Shown in pieces: positions 8,835-18,029 of a DNA stretch of 64,000 nucleotides. The DNA lies in the NCBI GenBank assembly GCA_902706205.1, contig CACSKA010000008.1, positions 225,923 through 289,922 on the forward strand. The letters are read 5' to 3'. The DNA comes from Chryseobacterium sp. 18061. GTDB taxonomy: Bacteria; Pseudomonadota; Gammaproteobacteria; Enterobacterales; Enterobacteriaceae. Numbering within the stretch: position 1 is the first letter of the stretch; each line of letters starts with the position of its first letter. The notes beneath the pieces were generated by a model. The model worked only from the letters and a program-made list of their open reading frames with translations, was not told where the DNA came from and ran no database searches. The position numbers were made by a program, and so were the translations under genes.

Positions 8835-8924
8835 AGGGATTTCCTTCACCACAACGTCGCTCAATAATACCCAATTCTGAGCAACGCGTTGAAGGTTGTG
8901 CGAAAAATGCGGTGATAATAGGGG

Positions 8925-9857
8925 TTATGCGTCAGTGAAAGGGATGAAAGGCTGACCAAGCGCCGAGCCCTGCACACCATGCTCGTTAAGATAGTGGTCC
9001 AGTTCCAGCATTCCAGTCCAGCGGTTCTCACACCACAGCGGGGCAAGCAGCGTCGGACGACGTGCGTTCGCGGAAATGCGGTGATAGACAACTTCCGGCG
9101 GCGTGTGGCGGATCATTTCGCCCGCCGTCAGGGTGTATTCATCCAGCTCAATGCCTTTCAGCCTGCCCGCTTGCCAGGCTTTCGCCATGATGCTGCCGGT
9201 CACGATGTGTAATGGATGCAGCTTAATGCCATCGACACCGGTCTCAACCACTTTTTCGAGTGTCTGCATACATTCCGACTGCCCTTCACCCGGTAGCCCG
9301 ACAATCAGATGCGTACACACTTTCAGCCCGCGTTCGCGTGCCAGACGCGTGGTGGCCTGGTAACAGGCAAAATCATGCCCACGATTGATGCGATGTAGGG
9401 TTTTATCCTGTGCGCTCTGCAAACCGAGTTCGAGCCACACTTCGTAGCCCTTATGTTTATATTCACTGAGTAAATCCAACACCGCCTCGGGTACGCAATC
9501 CGGGCGCGTGCCCACGCATAACCCAACGATATTCGTCTGACTGACCGCTTGCTGATACATCGACCGTAGCACCTGCACTTCCGCAAAAGTGCTGGTATAA
9601 GCCTGAAAGTACGCGAGATAACGTTTCGCGCGGTTCACCAAATGCGCCTGGTGCACCAGTTGATCCGCAATGGAGCGGTGCTGCTGTGCCTCATCAGCAA
9701 ACGACGCCACATTACAGAAGGTGCAGCCGCCGCGGCCAATTGTGCCATCGCGATTCGGGCAGCTAAAACCGCCATGCAGGGTCAGCTTATGCACCTTTTC
9801 GCCATGGCGACGCATAAGATCCCCACCAAACATATTGACTAATTTCTGTAACTGCAT
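8925..9857 (-). CDS. yhcC: Radical SAM protein YhcC
   Basis: The 310-residue protein matches the YhcC family of radical SAM enzymes, whose substrate I do not know to be established. The iron-sulfur cysteines are in the N-terminal segment from FSC to FCN (about residues 33-49), with an unusually wide first gap compared with the classic CxxxCxxC spacing. Other family features are GTRPDCVP, ELGLQ and VGLPGEG, plus the Cys/Trp-rich C-terminal part (LWCENRWTG). It lies upstream of arcB on the same strand and divergent from gltB, as in E. coli. Confidence 0.9.
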   Translation of the reverse strand: MQLQKLVNMFGGDLMRRHGEKVHKLTLHGGFSCPNRDGTIGRGGCTFCNVASFADEAQQHRSIADQLVHQAHLVNRAKRYLAYFQAYTSTFAEVQVLRSMYQQAVSQTNIVGLCVGTRPDCVPEAVLDLLSEYKHKGYEVWLELGLQSAQDKTLHRINRGHDFACYQATTRLARERGLKVCTHLIVGLPGEGQSECMQTLEKVVETGVDGIKLHPLHIVTGSIMAKAWQAGRLKGIELDEYTLTAGEMIRHTPPEVVYHRISANARRPTLLAPLWCENRWTGMLELDHYLNEHGVQGSALGQPFIPFTDA

Positions 9858-10091
9858 AATCTGATAGACCGCACCTTTCGAAGAGGTGCAAAGCCTGCCA
9901 TTTTTAGTCTCTTTCGGCGCTGACCTGGATCAAACGCTCCGGATATGTCACATCCTTTGCATAACAACTCAAGATAACTGCAATTTCATTCACCACTCCG
10001 GTGATTACTTTTCCTTATGTTGACCCTCGATTTTTCACTATTACCGTGCCAGATGAAAAACAGTGTCATCATGGGGATTCACGCCCCTGGG

Positions 10092-10106
10092 CAGAATATT
10101 ATTCTG
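10092..10106. promoter_or_regulatory. Lrp binding site upstream of gltB
   Basis: CAGAATATTATTCTG is a perfect palindrome and matches the Lrp consensus YAGHAWATTWTDCTR at all 15 positions. Lrp is the main activator of gltBD in E. coli and binds upstream of the promoter. The site is about 420 bases before the gltB ATG, which fits a distal activator site if the leader is long. Confidence 0.75.
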
Positions 10107-10155
10107 TGATAAAAAAGCCACTCAGCACAGATCCGCCATAATAGCGCTTTCATAT

Positions 10156-10171
10156 AGTGAGAGAGATCACA
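10156..10171. promoter_or_regulatory. CRP-like site upstream of gltB
   Basis: AGTGA-GAGAGA-TCACA matches the CRP consensus TGTGA-N6-TCACA in 9 of 10 core positions with correct spacing. CRP control of E. coli gltBD has been reported, so the site is plausible. Function is inferred. Confidence 0.5.
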
Positions 10172-10334
10172 TTCAGCAGCCGGTTCGCTGAGGGTAAATA
10201 CATTGTTAAAAATCACTAATATTGATATTAATCATACAGTTAACATGCATGTAGCACATTTTTGTATAAATAAGATTGCCATTTGACCTGTGTGCGGATT
10301 CCCGATAACTTGAGGATCCGCTGGAAGCTTTCTC

Positions 10335-10353
10335 GATGAGCAGCCTGCTCATC
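10335..10353 (+). promoter_or_regulatory. Perfect hairpin in the gltB leader
   Basis: GATGAGCA and TGCTCATC form an 8-bp perfect stem with a 3-base loop, about 175 bases before the gltB start. The following bases (ATATTTA) are not a terminator T-run. It may be a leader structure that stabilises or attenuates the mRNA. No function is shown. Confidence 0.45.
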
Positions 10354-10527
10354 ATATTTATGCAGTAATTGAGATTCCCTCTGAAGCAAGTCCGCAATAC
10401 TTGTTTACCGATGCGAAAGGATTTTGAGAGGGCGAATGCGTGGCCTGTGCCCCGCCGCCTTGCTCTTTCTACGCCTGCGCGCAACGGTCCAGAGTGTGTC
10501 TCGTAGAGCCTGGGGAGGTTCACTGAT

Positions 10528-13500
10528 ATGTTGTACGATAAATCCCTTGAGAGGGATAACTGTGGTTTCGGCCTGATCGCCCACATAGAAGGCGAACCTA
10601 GCCACAAGGTAGTGCGTACCGCCATTCACGCACTGGCCCGTATGCAGCACCGTGGAGCGATCCTCGCCGATGGTAAAACCGGTGACGGTTGTGGCCTGCT
10701 GCTGCAAAAACCTGATCGTTTCTTCCGCCTCGTGGCCGAAGATCGTGGCTGGCGCTTAGCTAAAAACTACGCGGTCGGCATGCTGTTCCTGAATAAAGAC
10801 GCCGAGCTCGCTGCAGCTTCGCGTCGTGTGGTTGAAGAAGAACTTCAGCGTGAAACCCTGTCCATTGTCGGCTGGCGTGAAGTGCCAACCAACGAAGGGG
10901 TGCTCGGTGAAATCGCCCTCTCCTCGCTGCCTCGTATCGAACAAATTTTTGTTAACGCTCCGGCTGGCTGGCGTCCGCGTGATATGGAACGCCGTCTGTT
11001 CATCGCCCGTCGCCGTATTGAAAAGCGTATTCAGGAAGACAAAGACTTCTACATCTGTAGCCTGTCAAACCTGGTCAATATCTATAAAGGTCTGTGTATG
11101 CCGGCGGATTTGCCGCGCTTCTACCTGGACCTGGCGGACCTGCGTCTGGAATCGGCCATTTGCCTGTTCCACCAGCGCTTCTCTACCAACACCGTGCCGC
11201 GCTGGCCGCTGGCTCAACCGTTCCGCTACCTGGCGCACAACGGCGAAATCAACACCATTACCGGTAACCGCCAGTGGGCGCGTGCCCGTACCTACAAATT
11301 CCAGACCCCGCTGATCCCGGATTTGCATGATGCCGCGCCGTTCGTGAACGAAACCGGCTCCGACTCCAGCTCCATGGACAACATGCTCGAACTGCTGTTG
11401 GCCGGTGGGATGGATATCGTGCGCGCCATGCGTCTGCTTGTGCCGCCAGCCTGGCAGAACAACCCGGACATGGACCCGGATCTGCGAGCGTTTTTCGACT
11501 TCAACTCCATGCACATGGAGCCTTGGGACGGCCCGGCGGGCATCGTCATGTCCGATGGTCGTTACGCAGCCTGTAACCTTGACCGTAACGGTCTGCGCCC
11601 GGCGCGCTACGTCATCACCAAAGACAAGCTCATCACCTGCGCCTCTGAAGTCGGGATCTGGGATTACCAGCCGGACGAAGTGGTGGAAAAAGGTCGCGTT
11701 GGTCCTGGCGAGCTGATGGTTATCGACACCCGTGCGGGCCGCATTCTGCACTCCGCGGAAACCGATCACGACCTGAAAATTCGTCATCCGTACAAAGAGT
11801 GGATGGAGAAAAACGTCCGCCGCCTGGTACCGTTTGAAGATTTGCCAGACTCCGACGTAGGCAGCCGCGAGCTGGACGACGATATGCTCGCCAGCTACCA
11901 GAAACAGTTTAACTACAGCGCGGAAGAGCTGGATTCGGTTATTCGCGTGCTGGGTGAAAACGGTCAGGAAGCGGTCGGCTCAATGGGTGACGATACCCCG
12001 TTTGCCGTGCTCTCCAGCCAGCCGCGCATCATTTACGACTACTTCCGCCAGCAGTTTGCGCAGGTGACCAACCCGCCAATCGATCCGCTGCGTGAAGCGC
12101 ACGTAATGTCGCTCGCCACCAGCATCGGCCGTGAAATGAACGTCTTCTGCGAAGCGGAAGGCCAGGCACACCGTCTGAGCTTCAAATCGCCGATTCTGCT
12201 GTACTCCGATTTCAAACAGCTGACCACACTGACGGAAGATCACTACCGGGCCGACACGCTGGATATCACCTACGACGTGACCGATACGAACCTGGAAGCA
12301 ACCGTCAACGCGCTGTGTGATAAAGCTGAGCAGATGGTACGTAACGGTACCGTGCTGCTGGTGCTGTCTGACCGTAACATCGCTAAAAACCGTCTGCCGG
12401 TTCCGGCTCCGATGGCCGTAGGTGCGATTCAGACTCGCCTGGTTGATAAGAGCCTGCGTTGCGATGCCAACATCATCGTTGAAACCGCCAGCGCCCGCGA
12501 TCCGCACCACTTTGCCGTGCTGTTAGGCTTTGGCGCGACTGCGGTTTACCCGTATCTCGCCTATGAAACACTGGCGAAGCTGGTTGACAGCAAAGCTATC
12601 GAAAAAGATTACCGCCATGTGATGCTTAACTACCGTAACGGCATCAACAAAGGCCTGTACAAAATCATGTCCAAAATGGGCATTTCGACTATCGCCTCTT
12701 ACCGCTGCTCGAAGCTGTTTGAAGCCGTTGGCCTGCACGATGACGTGTCAGACCTCTGCTTCCAGGGCGTGGTCAGCCGTATCGGCGGTGCAGGCTTTGA
12801 TGACTTCCAACAGGATCTGTTGAACCTGTCCAAACGTGCCTGGCTGGCACGTAAGCCGCTCGAACAGGGTGGTTTGCTGAAATACGTCCACGGCGGCGAA
12901 TATCACGCCTACAACCCGGACGTGGTTAATACCCTGCAAAAGGCAGTACAGAGCGGTGAATACAGCGATTATCAGCAGTATTCTAAGCTGGTTAACGAAC
13001 GCCCGGCGGCGACGCTGCGCGATCTTCTGGCAATCAATCCGGGGACTGACGCAGTCAGCATCAACGACGTTGAGCCTGCGACCGAACTGTTCAAACGTTT
13101 CGACACCGCGGCAATGTCCATCGGCGCCCTGAGCCCGGAGGCCCACGAAGCACTGGCGGAAGCCATGAACAGCATCGGCGGTAACTCTAACTCCGGTGAA
13201 GGCGGCGAAGATCCTGCACGCTATGGCACCAACAAAGTATCTCGCATCAAGCAGGTGGCTTCCGGTCGTTTCGGCGTCACACCTGCGTATCTGATGAACG
13301 CTGATGTGATTCAAATTAAAGTCGCCCAGGGTGCAAAACCGGGTGAAGGCGGTCAGTTACCGGGTGATAAAGTCACACCGTACATCGCCAAACTGCGTTA
13401 TTCCGTGCCGGGTGTGACCCTGATTTCCCCGCCGCCGCACCACGATATCTACTCTATCGAGGATTTGGCGCAGCTGATTTTCGACCTGAAACAGGTCAAC

Positions 13501-14988
13501 CCGAAAGCGATGATTTCCGTGAAGCTGGTTTCCGAACCGGGCGTGGGCACCATCGCCACCGGTGTGGCGAAAGCCTATGCCGACCTGATTACCATCGCTG
13601 GTTACGACGGTGGGACTGGCGCCAGCCCGCTTTCCTCCGTGAAATACGCGGGTTGTCCGTGGGAACTGGGCCTGGTGGAAACTCAACAGGCATTGGTCGC
13701 TAACGGTCTGCGTCATAAAATACGTTTGCAGGTGGATGGCGGCCTGAAGACCGGCCTCGACATTATCAAAGCGGCTATTCTCGGTGCAGAAAGCTTCGGC
13801 TTCGGCACCGGCCCAATGGTGGCGCTGGGCTGTAAATACCTGCGTATTTGTCACCTGAACAACTGCGCAACGGGCGTGGCAACTCAGGACGAAAAACTGC
13901 GTAAGAACCACTATCACGGCCTGCCGTTCAAAGTGACTAACTACTTTGAATTCATCGCCCGAGAAACCCGCGAGCTGATGGCACAACTGGGCGTGAAGCG
14001 TCTGGTAGACCTGATTGGTCGCACCGACTTGCTCAAAGAGCTGGAAGGCTTCACCGCCAAACAGCAGAAGCTGGACCTGTCGAAACTGCTGGAAACCGCT
14101 GAGCCGCATCCGGGCAAAGCGCTGCACTGCACTGAGCACAACCCGCCGTTTGATAACGGCGTGCTGAACGCGCAGTTGTTGCAGCAGGCGAAGCCGTTTG
14201 TCGATGACAAGCAGAGCAAAACGTTCTGGTTTGATATTCGCAACACCGACCGTTCCGTGGGCGCTACGCTGTCGGGCTATATCGCTCAGACGCACGGCGA
14301 CCAGGGTCTGGCTTCCGATCCAATTAAAGCGCACTTCAGCGGCACCGCAGGCCAGAGCTTCGGCGTGTGGAACGCAGGCGGCGTTGAACTGTACCTGACC
14401 GGCGATGCCAACGACTACGTCGGCAAAGGCATGGCAGGCGGCCTGCTGGCCATTCGTCCTCCGGTCGGTTCCGCCTTCCGCAGCCACGAAGCCAGCATCA
14501 TCGGCAATACCTGTCTGTACGGTGCGACCGGTGGTCGTCTGTATGCTGCGGGCCGTGCGGGTGAACGTTTCGCCGTGCGTAACTCCGGGGCAATCACCGT
14601 GGTTGAAGGCATCGGCGATAACGGTTGTGAATACATGACCGGTGGCATCGTCTGCGTACTGGGCAAAACCGGCGTCAACTTTGGCGCAGGCATGACCGGT
14701 GGTTTCGCCTACGTGCTGGATGAAAACGGTGATTTCCGCAAACGCGTGAACCCGGAACTGGTAGAAGTGCTGGACGTAGACTCTCTCGCCATTCACGAAG
14801 AACATCTGCGCGGGCTGATTACCGAACATGTACAGCTCACCGGCTCCCAGCGCGGCGAAGAAATTTTGGCTAACTGGCCTGCATTCTCCGCGAAATTCGC
14901 CCTGGTTAAACCGAAGTCCAGCGATGTCAAAGCACTGTTGGGTCACCGTAGTCGTAGCGCCGCAGAATTGCGTGTGCAGGCGCAGTAA
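10528..14988 (+). CDS. gltB: Glutamate synthase (NADPH) large subunit
   Basis: GltB takes the amide of glutamine and makes glutamate from 2-oxoglutarate, with electrons from GltD. The 1486-residue precursor has a short propeptide (MLYDKSLERDN) before the nucleophile Cys12. The class II glutaminase domain, a central domain, the FMN-binding synthase domain (GEGGEDPARYGTNK, GYDGGTGASPLSS), the 3Fe-4S cysteines (CKYLRICHLNNCATGVATQ) and the C-terminal glycine-rich beta-helix follow in order. A longer E. coli-style start is ruled out here by an in-frame TAG at 10504-10506. gltD follows after 9 bases. Confidence 0.98.
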   Translation: MLYDKSLERDNCGFGLIAHIEGEPSHKVVRTAIHALARMQHRGAILADGKTGDGCGLLLQKPDRFFRLVAEDRGWRLAKNYAVGMLFLNKDAELAAASRRVVEEELQRETLSIVGWREVPTNEGVLGEIALSSLPRIEQIFVNAPAGWRPRDMERRLFIARRRIEKRIQEDKDFYICSLSNLVNIYKGLCMPADLPRFYLDLADLRLESAICLFHQRFSTNTVPRWPLAQPFRYLAHNGEINTITGNRQWARARTYKFQTPLIPDLHDAAPFVNETGSDSSSMDNMLELLLAGGMDIVRAMRLLVPPAWQNNPDMDPDLRAFFDFNSMHMEPWDGPAGIVMSDGRYAACNLDRNGLRPARYVITKDKLITCASEVGIWDYQPDEVVEKGRVGPGELMVIDTRAGRILHSAETDHDLKIRHPYKEWMEKNVRRLVPFEDLPDSDVGSRELDDDMLASYQKQFNYSAEELDSVIRVLGENGQEAVGSMGDDTPFAVLSSQPRIIYDYFRQQFAQVTNPPIDPLREAHVMSLATSIGREMNVFCEAEGQAHRLSFKSPILLYSDFKQLTTLTEDHYRADTLDITYDVTDTNLEATVNALCDKAEQMVRNGTVLLVLSDRNIAKNRLPVPAPMAVGAIQTRLVDKSLRCDANIIVETASARDPHHFAVLLGFGATAVYPYLAYETLAKLVDSKAIEKDYRHVMLNYRNGINKGLYKIMSKMGISTIASYRCSKLFEAVGLHDDVSDLCFQGVVSRIGGAGFDDFQQDLLNLSKRAWLARKPLEQGGLLKYVHGGEYHAYNPDVVNTLQKAVQSGEYSDYQQYSKLVNERPAATLRDLLAINPGTDAVSINDVEPATELFKRFDTAAMSIGALSPEAHEALAEAMNSIGGNSNSGEGGEDPARYGTNKVSRIKQVASGRFGVTPAYLMNADVIQIKVAQGAKPGEGGQLPGDKVTPYIAKLRYSVPGVTLISPPPHHDIYSIEDLAQLIFDLKQVNPKAMISVKLVSEPGVGTIATGVAKAYADLITIAGYDGGTGASPLSSVKYAGCPWELGLVETQQALVANGLRHKIRLQVDGGLKTGLDIIKAAILGAESFGFGTGPMVALGCKYLRICHLNNCATGVATQDEKLRKNHYHGLPFKVTNYFEFIARETRELMAQLGVKRLVDLIGRTDLLKELEGFTAKQQKLDLSKLLETAEPHPGKALHCTEHNPPFDNGVLNAQLLQQAKPFVDDKQSKTFWFDIRNTDRSVGATLSGYIAQTHGDQGLASDPIKAHFSGTAGQSFGVWNAGGVELYLTGDANDYVGKGMAGGLLAIRPPVGSAFRSHEASIIGNTCLYGATGGRLYAAGRAGERFAVRNSGAITVVEGIGDNGCEYMTGGIVCVLGKTGVNFGAGMTGGFAYVLDENGDFRKRVNPELVEVLDVDSLAIHEEHLRGLITEHVQLTGSQRGEEILANWPAFSAKFALVKPKSSDVKALLGHRSRSAAELRVQAQ

Positions 14989-14997
14989 GGAAAATCG

Positions 14998-16416
14998 ATG
15001 AGTCAGAATGTTTATCAGTTTATCGACTTGCAGCGCGTTGATCCGCCAAAGAAACCGCTGAAGATCCGTAAAATTGAATTTGTTGAGATCTACGAGACGT
15101 TCTCCGAAGGCCAGGCTAAAGCACAGGCAGACCGCTGCCTGTCCTGCGGCAACCCTTACTGTGAGTGGAAATGTCCGGTCCACAACTACATCCCGAACTG
15201 GCTGAAGCTCGCCAACGAAGGGCGTATTTTTGAAGCGGCAGAACTGTCGCATCAGACCAACACCCTGCCGGAAGTGTGTGGCCGCGTGTGCCCGCAGGAC
15301 CGGCTGTGTGAAGGCTCCTGTACGCTGAACGACGAGTTCGGCGCAGTGACCATCGGCAACATCGAGCGCTATATCAATGATAAAGCGTTCGAAATGGGCT
15401 GGCGCCCGGACATGACCGGCGTAAAGCAAACCGACAAACGCGTGGCGATTATCGGCGCGGGTCCGGCAGGCCTGGCCTGTGCCGACGTGCTGACCCGTAA
15501 CGGGGTGAAAGCCGTGGTCTTCGATCGTCATCCAGAAATCGGCGGCCTGCTGACTTTCGGTATTCCGGCCTTCAAGCTGGAAAAAGAAGTCATGACCCGT
15601 CGCCGTGAAATCTTCACCGACATGGGTATTGAGTTCAAACTCAATATCGAAGTGGGCCGTGATGTACAAATCGACGATCTGCTGAAAGATTACGATTCGG
15701 TGTTCCTCGGCGTCGGCACCTATCAGTCAATGCGCGGTGGACTGGAGAATGAGGATGCGAATGGCGTGTTTGACGCCCTGCCGTTCCTGATTGCCAATAC
15801 CAAACAGATGATGGGCTTCGGTGAATCTGCAGAAGAGCCGTACGTGAATATGGAAGGCAAACGCGTGGTGGTTCTGGGCGGCGGTGATACCGCGATGGAT
15901 TGCGTACGCACCTCCATTCGCCAGGGTGCAACGCACGTAACCTGTGCTTACCGTCGTGACGAAGAAAACATGCCAGGCTCTCGCCGCGAAGTGAAAAATG
16001 CGCGTGAAGAAGGCGTGGAATTCCAGTTCAACGTGCAGCCGTTGGGCGTAGAAGTGAATGCCAACGGTAAAGTTAGCGGCGTGAAAATGGCGCGTACCGA
16101 AATGGGTGCGCCTGATGCCAAAGGCCGTCGTCGCGCAGAAATCGTGGCCGGTTCCGAGCACGTTGTGCCTGCCGATGCGGTGGTGATGGCGTTCGGTTTC
16201 CGTCCTCACAGCATGGAATGGCTGGCGAAACACAGCGTCGAACTGGATTCTCAGGGCCGCGTGATCGCGCCAGAAGGCAACGAAAACGCCTTCCAGACCA
16301 GCAACCCGAAAATCTTCGCCGGTGGTGATATCGTGCGTGGTTCTGACCTGGTGGTTACCGCCATTGCAGAAGGTCGCAAAGCGGCTGACGGCATCTTGAA
16401 CTACCTGGAAGTGTAA
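14998..16416 (+). CDS. gltD: Glutamate synthase (NADPH) small subunit
   Basis: GltD oxidises NADPH and passes electrons through FAD and iron-sulfur clusters to GltB. The 472-residue protein has two N-terminal 4Fe-4S cysteine clusters (CLSCGNPYCEWKCPVHN near residue 47 and CGRVCPQDRLCEGSC near 94). An FAD-binding GxGxxG (IIGAGPAGLACADVL) and an NADPH-binding motif (VVLGGGDTAMDCVR) follow. It starts 9 bases after gltB with GGAAAAT in front and ends at a strong terminator. The third E. coli gene, gltF, is absent; nanK follows directly on the other strand. Confidence 0.98.
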   Translation: MSQNVYQFIDLQRVDPPKKPLKIRKIEFVEIYETFSEGQAKAQADRCLSCGNPYCEWKCPVHNYIPNWLKLANEGRIFEAAELSHQTNTLPEVCGRVCPQDRLCEGSCTLNDEFGAVTIGNIERYINDKAFEMGWRPDMTGVKQTDKRVAIIGAGPAGLACADVLTRNGVKAVVFDRHPEIGGLLTFGIPAFKLEKEVMTRRREIFTDMGIEFKLNIEVGRDVQIDDLLKDYDSVFLGVGTYQSMRGGLENEDANGVFDALPFLIANTKQMMGFGESAEEPYVNMEGKRVVVLGGGDTAMDCVRTSIRQGATHVTCAYRRDEENMPGSRREVKNAREEGVEFQFNVQPLGVEVNANGKVSGVKMARTEMGAPDAKGRRRAEIVAGSEHVVPADAVVMAFGFRPHSMEWLAKHSVELDSQGRVIAPEGNENAFQTSNPKIFAGGDIVRGSDLVVTAIAEGRKAADGILNYLEV

Positions 16417-16447
16417 TCCGCCAGAGTAACGACGGATGAAATGAAAG

Positions 16448-16477
16448 CCCGGAGAGCGCAAGCTTCCGGGTTTTTTT
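16448..16477 (+). terminator. Rho-independent terminator of gltBD
   Basis: CCCGGA...TCCGGG stem (16448-16453 with 16465-16470), extended inside by AGC/GCT, followed by seven Ts. The T-run shares two bases with the nanK stop codon on the other strand. Confidence 0.9.
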
Positions 16478-17342
16478 ATGACTGTGCCAGCATCGCTGCA
16501 CCCAGCAATCCGGCATCATGCCGGTAATGTGCGGCTTGCAGCTTTACCTGATATACCGACGGTTCTTGTGAAAGGTAGTCAGCAACCAGCGCTAAGTAGC
16601 CATCCGCCAGGCCGACGCTACCGCCCATCACGACACGCTGACAATCGGTCACAGCTTTGACATCGGCAATCAGCCTCGCCAGCACCTGAGCGGAGCGGTG
16701 CATCAGGCTCTGCGCTTGTGCATCTCCTTCACGTGCTTTGGCAAATATCGCTTTTGCATCCAGTCCGGCCAGATGGCCTTGCGCCGCGGCGGCAATTCCA
16801 CGCCCGGAGGCGATTGCCTCCACGCAGCCGATACGCCCGCAGCCACAGCGCGGTCCGTTAGGATCCGCCAGCGTGTGACCCAGATGTCCGGCCAGACCAC
16901 CGCTGCCCATCAATAGCTTTCCACGGCTGACGATCCCGCCGCCAACGCCGGTCGATACGGTGATAAACGCCATCTCGTCAATAGACTCATCCAGTGCCTG
17001 AAATTCGGCCCAGGCCGCAGCCTGCGCATCATTCAGAACCAGACAAGGTAAACCGGTGATGCGCGAAACCGTCTCCTGTAAGGGAAAATGCAACAGTCCA
17101 CCGAGATTCGCCGGATTGATGGCCGTTAAAATCCCCTGGTGAATGATTCCCGTGGAAGCGACCGCCACACATTTCGCCCGCTGCGCCAATGAGGAAAGCA
17201 ACGTTTCCAGGCTCGCGGTAAGCGCCTGAGACGTTTTGCTGGCAGGCGTGGGGCATTCGTAACGTTCCACTATCTGAAAGTCGTCATCAATGAGCGCCGC
17301 CGCCAGTTTGGTGCCGCCAATATCCACCGCCAGCAGCGTCAT
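16476..17342 (-). CDS. nanK: N-acetylmannosamine kinase
   Basis: NanK phosphorylates ManNAc to ManNAc-6-P in sialic acid breakdown. The 288-residue protein is a ROK-family kinase: N-terminal ATP site AVDIGGTKLAAALID, substrate-binding HLGHTLADPNG, and the ROK zinc motif RCGCGRIGCVEAIASG. The ATG at 17342 overlaps the nanE stop by 4 bases (ATGA) and matches the E. coli start; the frame is open further upstream, but only inside nanE. It is the last gene of the nan operon here, since yhcH (nanQ) of E. coli is missing. Confidence 0.95.
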   Translation of the reverse strand: MTLLAVDIGGTKLAAALIDDDFQIVERYECPTPASKTSQALTASLETLLSSLAQRAKCVAVASTGIIHQGILTAINPANLGGLLHFPLQETVSRITGLPCLVLNDAQAAAWAEFQALDESIDEMAFITVSTGVGGGIVSRGKLLMGSGGLAGHLGHTLADPNGPRCGCGRIGCVEAIASGRGIAAAAQGHLAGLDAKAIFAKAREGDAQAQSLMHRSAQVLARLIADVKAVTDCQRVVMGGSVGLADGYLALVADYLSQEPSVYQVKLQAAHYRHDAGLLGAAMLAQS

Positions 17343-18028
17343 TGCTGCGCCTCTATTAACGCATCGCGGTACCACTGGCAGATGTGCTCCAGCCGGGTAA
17401 TGGCTGAGCCTACTGTTACGGCCCACGCACCGTGCTGCATCGCTTGGGCGGCTAGCGCGGGTGAGTTATAGCGTCCTTCAGCGATAACCCGACAGCCCGC
17501 TTTAGCGAGCGCACTCACCAGGGCCAGATCCGGTTCATCCGGCACCGGGCCACCGAGGTAGCCTGATAACGTCGATCCGATAATCTCTGCACCTTCACGA
17601 TGGCATTTCATCCCGTCTTCCAGCGATGAACAATCTGCCATTGCCAGTAAATTGTGATGGTGGATCCTCGCCAGGATCGCGCTAACCTCCACGGGCCGGA
17701 CGCGATCCGTTCCGTCGAAGGCAATGATGCTGGCCCCAGCCTCAGCCAGCGTGTCGACATCCTCAATAAATGGCGTGATCCGTACCGGCGAATCAGAAAG
17801 GTCGCGTTTAATGATACCAATGATTGGGATTGTCACTCGCGAATGCGTGGCGCGCAGGTTGTCGACGCCTTCGATACGCAGTGCCACGGCACCCGCCTGT
17901 TCTGCCGCCAGCGCCATGGCAGCGACAATCTCTGGCTTATCCATTGGGCTTCCCGGCACCGGCTGGCAGGAGACAATCAGCCCGCCGTTGTTACCGATCG
18001 TGGACTCAATTTGTGCAAGTAACGACAT
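17339..18028 (-). CDS. nanE: N-acetylmannosamine-6-phosphate 2-epimerase
   Basis: NanE converts ManNAc-6-P to GlcNAc-6-P, which then enters the nag pathway. The 229-residue protein is a TIM barrel of the NanE family, with conserved IVSCQPVPGSPMDKPE near the start, IIGIIKRDL, and the phosphate-binding end VIAEGRYNSP and WAVTVGSAITR. I chose the ATG at 18028, the E. coli-like start MSLLAQ; an ATG four codons earlier is possible. It sits one base after the nanT stop and overlaps nanK by 4 bases. Confidence 0.95.
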   Translation of the reverse strand: MSLLAQIESTIGNNGGLIVSCQPVPGSPMDKPEIVAAMALAAEQAGAVALRIEGVDNLRATHSRVTIPIIGIIKRDLSDSPVRITPFIEDVDTLAEAGASIIAFDGTDRVRPVEVSAILARIHHHNLLAMADCSSLEDGMKCHREGAEIIGSTLSGYLGGPVPDEPDLALVSALAKAGCRVIAEGRYNSPALAAQAMQHGAWAVTVGSAITRLEHICQWYRDALIEAQQ

Positions 18029-18029
18029 C

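Larger units (their letters stand above)
9858..10527. other. 670-base control region between yhcC and gltB
   Basis: No gene-like reading frame is supported here. The stretch contains an Lrp-type site (10092-10106), a CRP-type site (10156-10171), an AT-rich core promoter zone (about 10190-10280) and a long transcribed-looking leader with a perfect hairpin (10335-10353). E. coli gltBD is known to be activated by Lrp from sites well upstream, which fits. I could not assign the -35/-10 pair with confidence. Confidence 0.7.

Noticed and set aside
8835..8864. TTG at 8864 as the arcB start
   Set aside because: The ten extra codons have no match to ArcB, and the ATG at 8834 has a good AAGGA and gives the known protein.
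13357..15669. 770-codon open frame on the minus strand across gltB and gltD
   Set aside because: It is antisense to two certain genes, crosses their junction, has a His/Gln/Phe-rich composition typical of a codon shadow in GC-rich DNA, and shows no domain I recognise.
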